From NCBI GenBank assembly GCA_964557845.1, contig CAZLBV010000303.1:1-6638 (forward strand): 6,638 bases of DNA. The letters are read 5' to 3'. The position numbers and the translations under genes were made by a program. Positions 4,763 through 6,638 of the stretch are shown one piece after another. Every line of letters starts with the position of its first letter. Within the stretch, counting starts at the first letter, position 1. Source of the DNA: CAZLBV01 sp964557845. Lineage in GTDB: Bacteria; Acidobacteriota; Aminicenantia; Aminicenantales; Aminicenantaceae. The notes beneath the pieces were generated by a model that was given only the letters and a program-made list of their open reading frames with translations, was not told the origin of the DNA and did not search any database.

Positions 4763-6638
4763 ATATAAACCAGATACTCAAAGATAAAGTATTGATCCTG
4801 GATGGAGCCACCGGAACAGAAATAATGCGGAGAACAGATACTCCTTTTGAATATCCGGAAGAGATAAATCTGACCCAGAAAAACATCTTAAAAGAGGTGC
4901 ATGCAGCTTATATCGAGGCCGGAGCCGATATAATAACCACCAATACTCTGGGAGCTTCATCGATCAAACTAAATGAATTCAGCGCCTCAGGCAGAGCTGA
5001 GGAAATAAACCTGTCCGCCCTTGAGATCGCCCGTGACGCCCGCGGAAACCGTCCTGTTTTTATAGCAGGCTCGATCGGTCCGGTCGGAAAACTGATCTAT
5101 CCCCTGGGAGATCTAACTTTCACCGAGTTATATCATTCCTTTGCGCAGCAAGCCAAAACCTTAGAAAAAGGCGGCGCGGATCTCCTTTTGATCGAAACGC
5201 AGATAGATATCCTGGAAGCCAAAACCGCTTATCTTGCGGCCCGGGAGAATACCTCCCTTCCCATAGCGGTCTCCATGACTTTTCCCCTGGAGGAAGGGAC
5301 GACCGTGACCGGGACCACACCTGAGATATCTGCGATCACTTTTTCATCCACAGGATTAGATATATTCGGGTTAAACTGCGGCCGGGATCCTGAGGATTTT
5401 TCCTGCTGGATCGAAGATATCCGATCCCACTGGGATAAACCCCTGATCGTATACGCAAACGCAGGCATCCCTGAAAAAATATCGGGTCAGCTTCATTTTC
5501 CTCTGGGCCCTGAACAGTATGCCAAATTCGCGGAACAATTCTACAGAGCAGGTGCCAATATAATCGGAGGGTGCTGCGGGACTACACCTGAACATATCGA
5601 ACTGATCGCCTCGTCATTAAAAGGCAAAAAACCTTTTATCAAGCCCAAAAAAAATAAATTTTTCTATGTCTCCAGCCGGAATTCTATTCTGTCCATAGGA
5701 TCAAATTTTCCTTTCCGGGTGATCGGTGAAAACATCAACCCTTTTGGAAGAAAAAAACTCAAACAGGAGCTGGATGATAAAAAATTCGATCAAGTCCGAA
5801 AATTTGCCCGGTTACAGGAAGATGCAGAGGCCGACGGCCTGGATGTCAATCTTGGCATGCCGGGTGAAACCCAGCCTGACTTTTACGCCGAAGCCGTCAA
5901 TGAAATTCAAAACATCAGCCGGCTGCCCCTCTTTTTCGATAATAGTAATCCCCATTCTTTAGAAGAAGCACTGCGAATTTATGGAGGGAAAGCAGTCATA
6001 AACTCCGTAAATGGAAAAGAAGATTCCTCTTCGGTGCTGCTTCCTCTGGCTGCTAAATACGGTGCGGCTGTTATCCTGCTGGCCATGGATGAAACCGGCA
6101 TACCTGAAACTGTACAAGCTAAAGTCAGGATCATTGAAGCTTTAATCAAAAAATCTCTCTTGGCTGGTCTACCTGAAAACGATCTCATCATCGATCCGAT
6201 CATACTCACGATCGCAACTTCAGGAAAAGCCGCGTTTGAAACCATGCAGGCAATAAAAAAAGTCCATGAAATGGATTTTCCTACTATCCTTGGATTGTCC
6301 AATCTTTCCTTTGGTTTACCACAAAGGCAGATCTTGAATGCGGCTTTTTTACCCATGGCAGCCGCGCATGGGCTTGATTCAGCGATCATGAATCCATTGG
6401 ATCCCAACCTCATGGCTGCGGCAAAGGCCAGTGATGCCATCACCGGAAGAGACACCGCCATGCGGGCCTTTATCTCGAAATATAGGGAAAAAACCGACAT
6501 TCAATACGAAGAGCCGGCTGAAAAAACCTCAACTATCAGAGAAGAACTTTTTCAAGCGATCCTGTCAGGAGAAAAAGAGGCGGCCGGTCAACTTGCGCTC
6601 AAACAGTATGAAAAAGAAAAAAATGCCTTGAAGATTTT
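4759..6638 (+). CDS. metH: Cobalamin-dependent methionine synthase, 3' end outside window
   Basis: The frame starts at ATG 4759 (AGGAG site 7 bases upstream) and stays open to the window edge, giving 626 residues. Residues 1 to about 290 are the homocysteine S-methyltransferase domain: DGATGTE at 15-21, LNCG with C207, and GGCCGT with C272 and C273; these three cysteines are the expected zinc ligands that activate homocysteine. Residues about 318-575 are the pterin (methyltetrahydrofolate) binding barrel, with GENINPFGRK near 323, DGLDVNLGMPG at 359-369, LIIDP near 476 and LGLSNLSFGLP near 512-521. From about 590 a helical segment resembles the start of the cobalamin-domain cap. The DxHxxG cobalamin motif should lie beyond the edge. 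The protein makes methionine from homocysteine in the cytoplasm. The reactivation domain is encoded by the preceding gene, so this MetH probably ends after the cobalamin domain, as in Thermotoga. Confidence 0.94.
   Translation, partial: MNINQILKDKVLILDGATGTEIMRRTDTPFEYPEEINLTQKNILKEVHAAYIEAGADIITTNTLGASSIKLNEFSASGRAEEINLSALEIARDARGNRPVFIAGSIGPVGKLIYPLGDLTFTELYHSFAQQAKTLEKGGADLLLIETQIDILEAKTAYLAARENTSLPIAVSMTFPLEEGTTVTGTTPEISAITFSSTGLDIFGLNCGRDPEDFSCWIEDIRSHWDKPLIVYANAGIPEKISGQLHFPLGPEQYAKFAEQFYRAGANIIGGCCGTTPEHIELIASSLKGKKPFIKPKKNKFFYVSSRNSILSIGSNFPFRVIGENINPFGRKKLKQELDDKKFDQVRKFARLQEDAEADGLDVNLGMPGETQPDFYAEAVNEIQNISRLPLFFDNSNPHSLEEALRIYGGKAVINSVNGKEDSSSVLLPLAAKYGAAVILLAMDETGIPETVQAKVRIIEALIKKSLLAGLPENDLIIDPIILTIATSGKAAFETMQAIKKVHEMDFPTILGLSNLSFGLPQRQILNAAFLPMAAAHGLDSAIMNPLDPNLMAAAKASDAITGRDTAMRAFISKYREKTDIQYEEPAEKTSTIREELFQAILSGEKEAAGQLALKQYEKEKNALKI

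Noticed and set aside
5979..6500. Minus-strand 173-codon frame opposite metH
   Set aside because: It lies antisense to the conserved pterin-binding domain; the methionine- and alanine-rich translation is a shadow of that reading frame.

Overview
The window is bacterial chromosomal DNA. On the right it carries a housekeeping gene cluster read rightward: argS, a stand-alone methionine synthase reactivation gene, and metH running off the edge. On the left is an accessory two-gene cassette read leftward. The accessory cassette is visibly more AT-rich than the housekeeping genes, which suggests separate histories. The organism cannot be named. The stand-alone MetH reactivation protein is an arrangement known from Thermotoga and many Clostridia. 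The long ArgRS with an SGRKG motif in place of KMSKS recalls sequences of some uncultured and acidobacterial-type lineages. An uncultured, probably anaerobic bacterium is a weak inference.

Layout. Positions 1-131 hold no recognisable gene; they contain a G-rich tract that fits a G-quadruplex pattern and a short hairpin. Positions 132-1788 (minus strand) are a toxin-antitoxin-like operon. An XRE DNA-binding domain fused to an ImmA/IrrE zinc-metallopeptidase domain comes first, followed by a PIN-fold nuclease whose gene starts with TTG 20 bases inside the end of the first gene. Positions 1789-2163 are a divergent intergenic region. It has a sigma70-type promoter and a 19-bp palindrome covering the antitoxin start, an extended -10 promoter for argS, and between them a 175-bp imperfect inverted repeat (1883-2057), in register over its whole length, that no gene explains.

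Positions 2164-4104 encode arginyl-tRNA synthetase. After 31 bases come the reactivation protein (4136-4762) and then metH (4759-6638, open at the right edge), joined by an ATGA stop/start overlap. The metH part seen here has the homocysteine and folate domains and the first residues of the cobalamin domain.

Working together: MetH should move a methyl group from methyltetrahydrofolate to homocysteine through cobalamin, and the upstream protein should supply the SAM-dependent repair of oxidised cobalamin that E. coli MetH carries as its own C-terminal domain. ArgRS is probably a co-transcribed neighbour with no direct metabolic link. The XRE-peptidase protein most likely represses its own operon and restrains the PIN nuclease.
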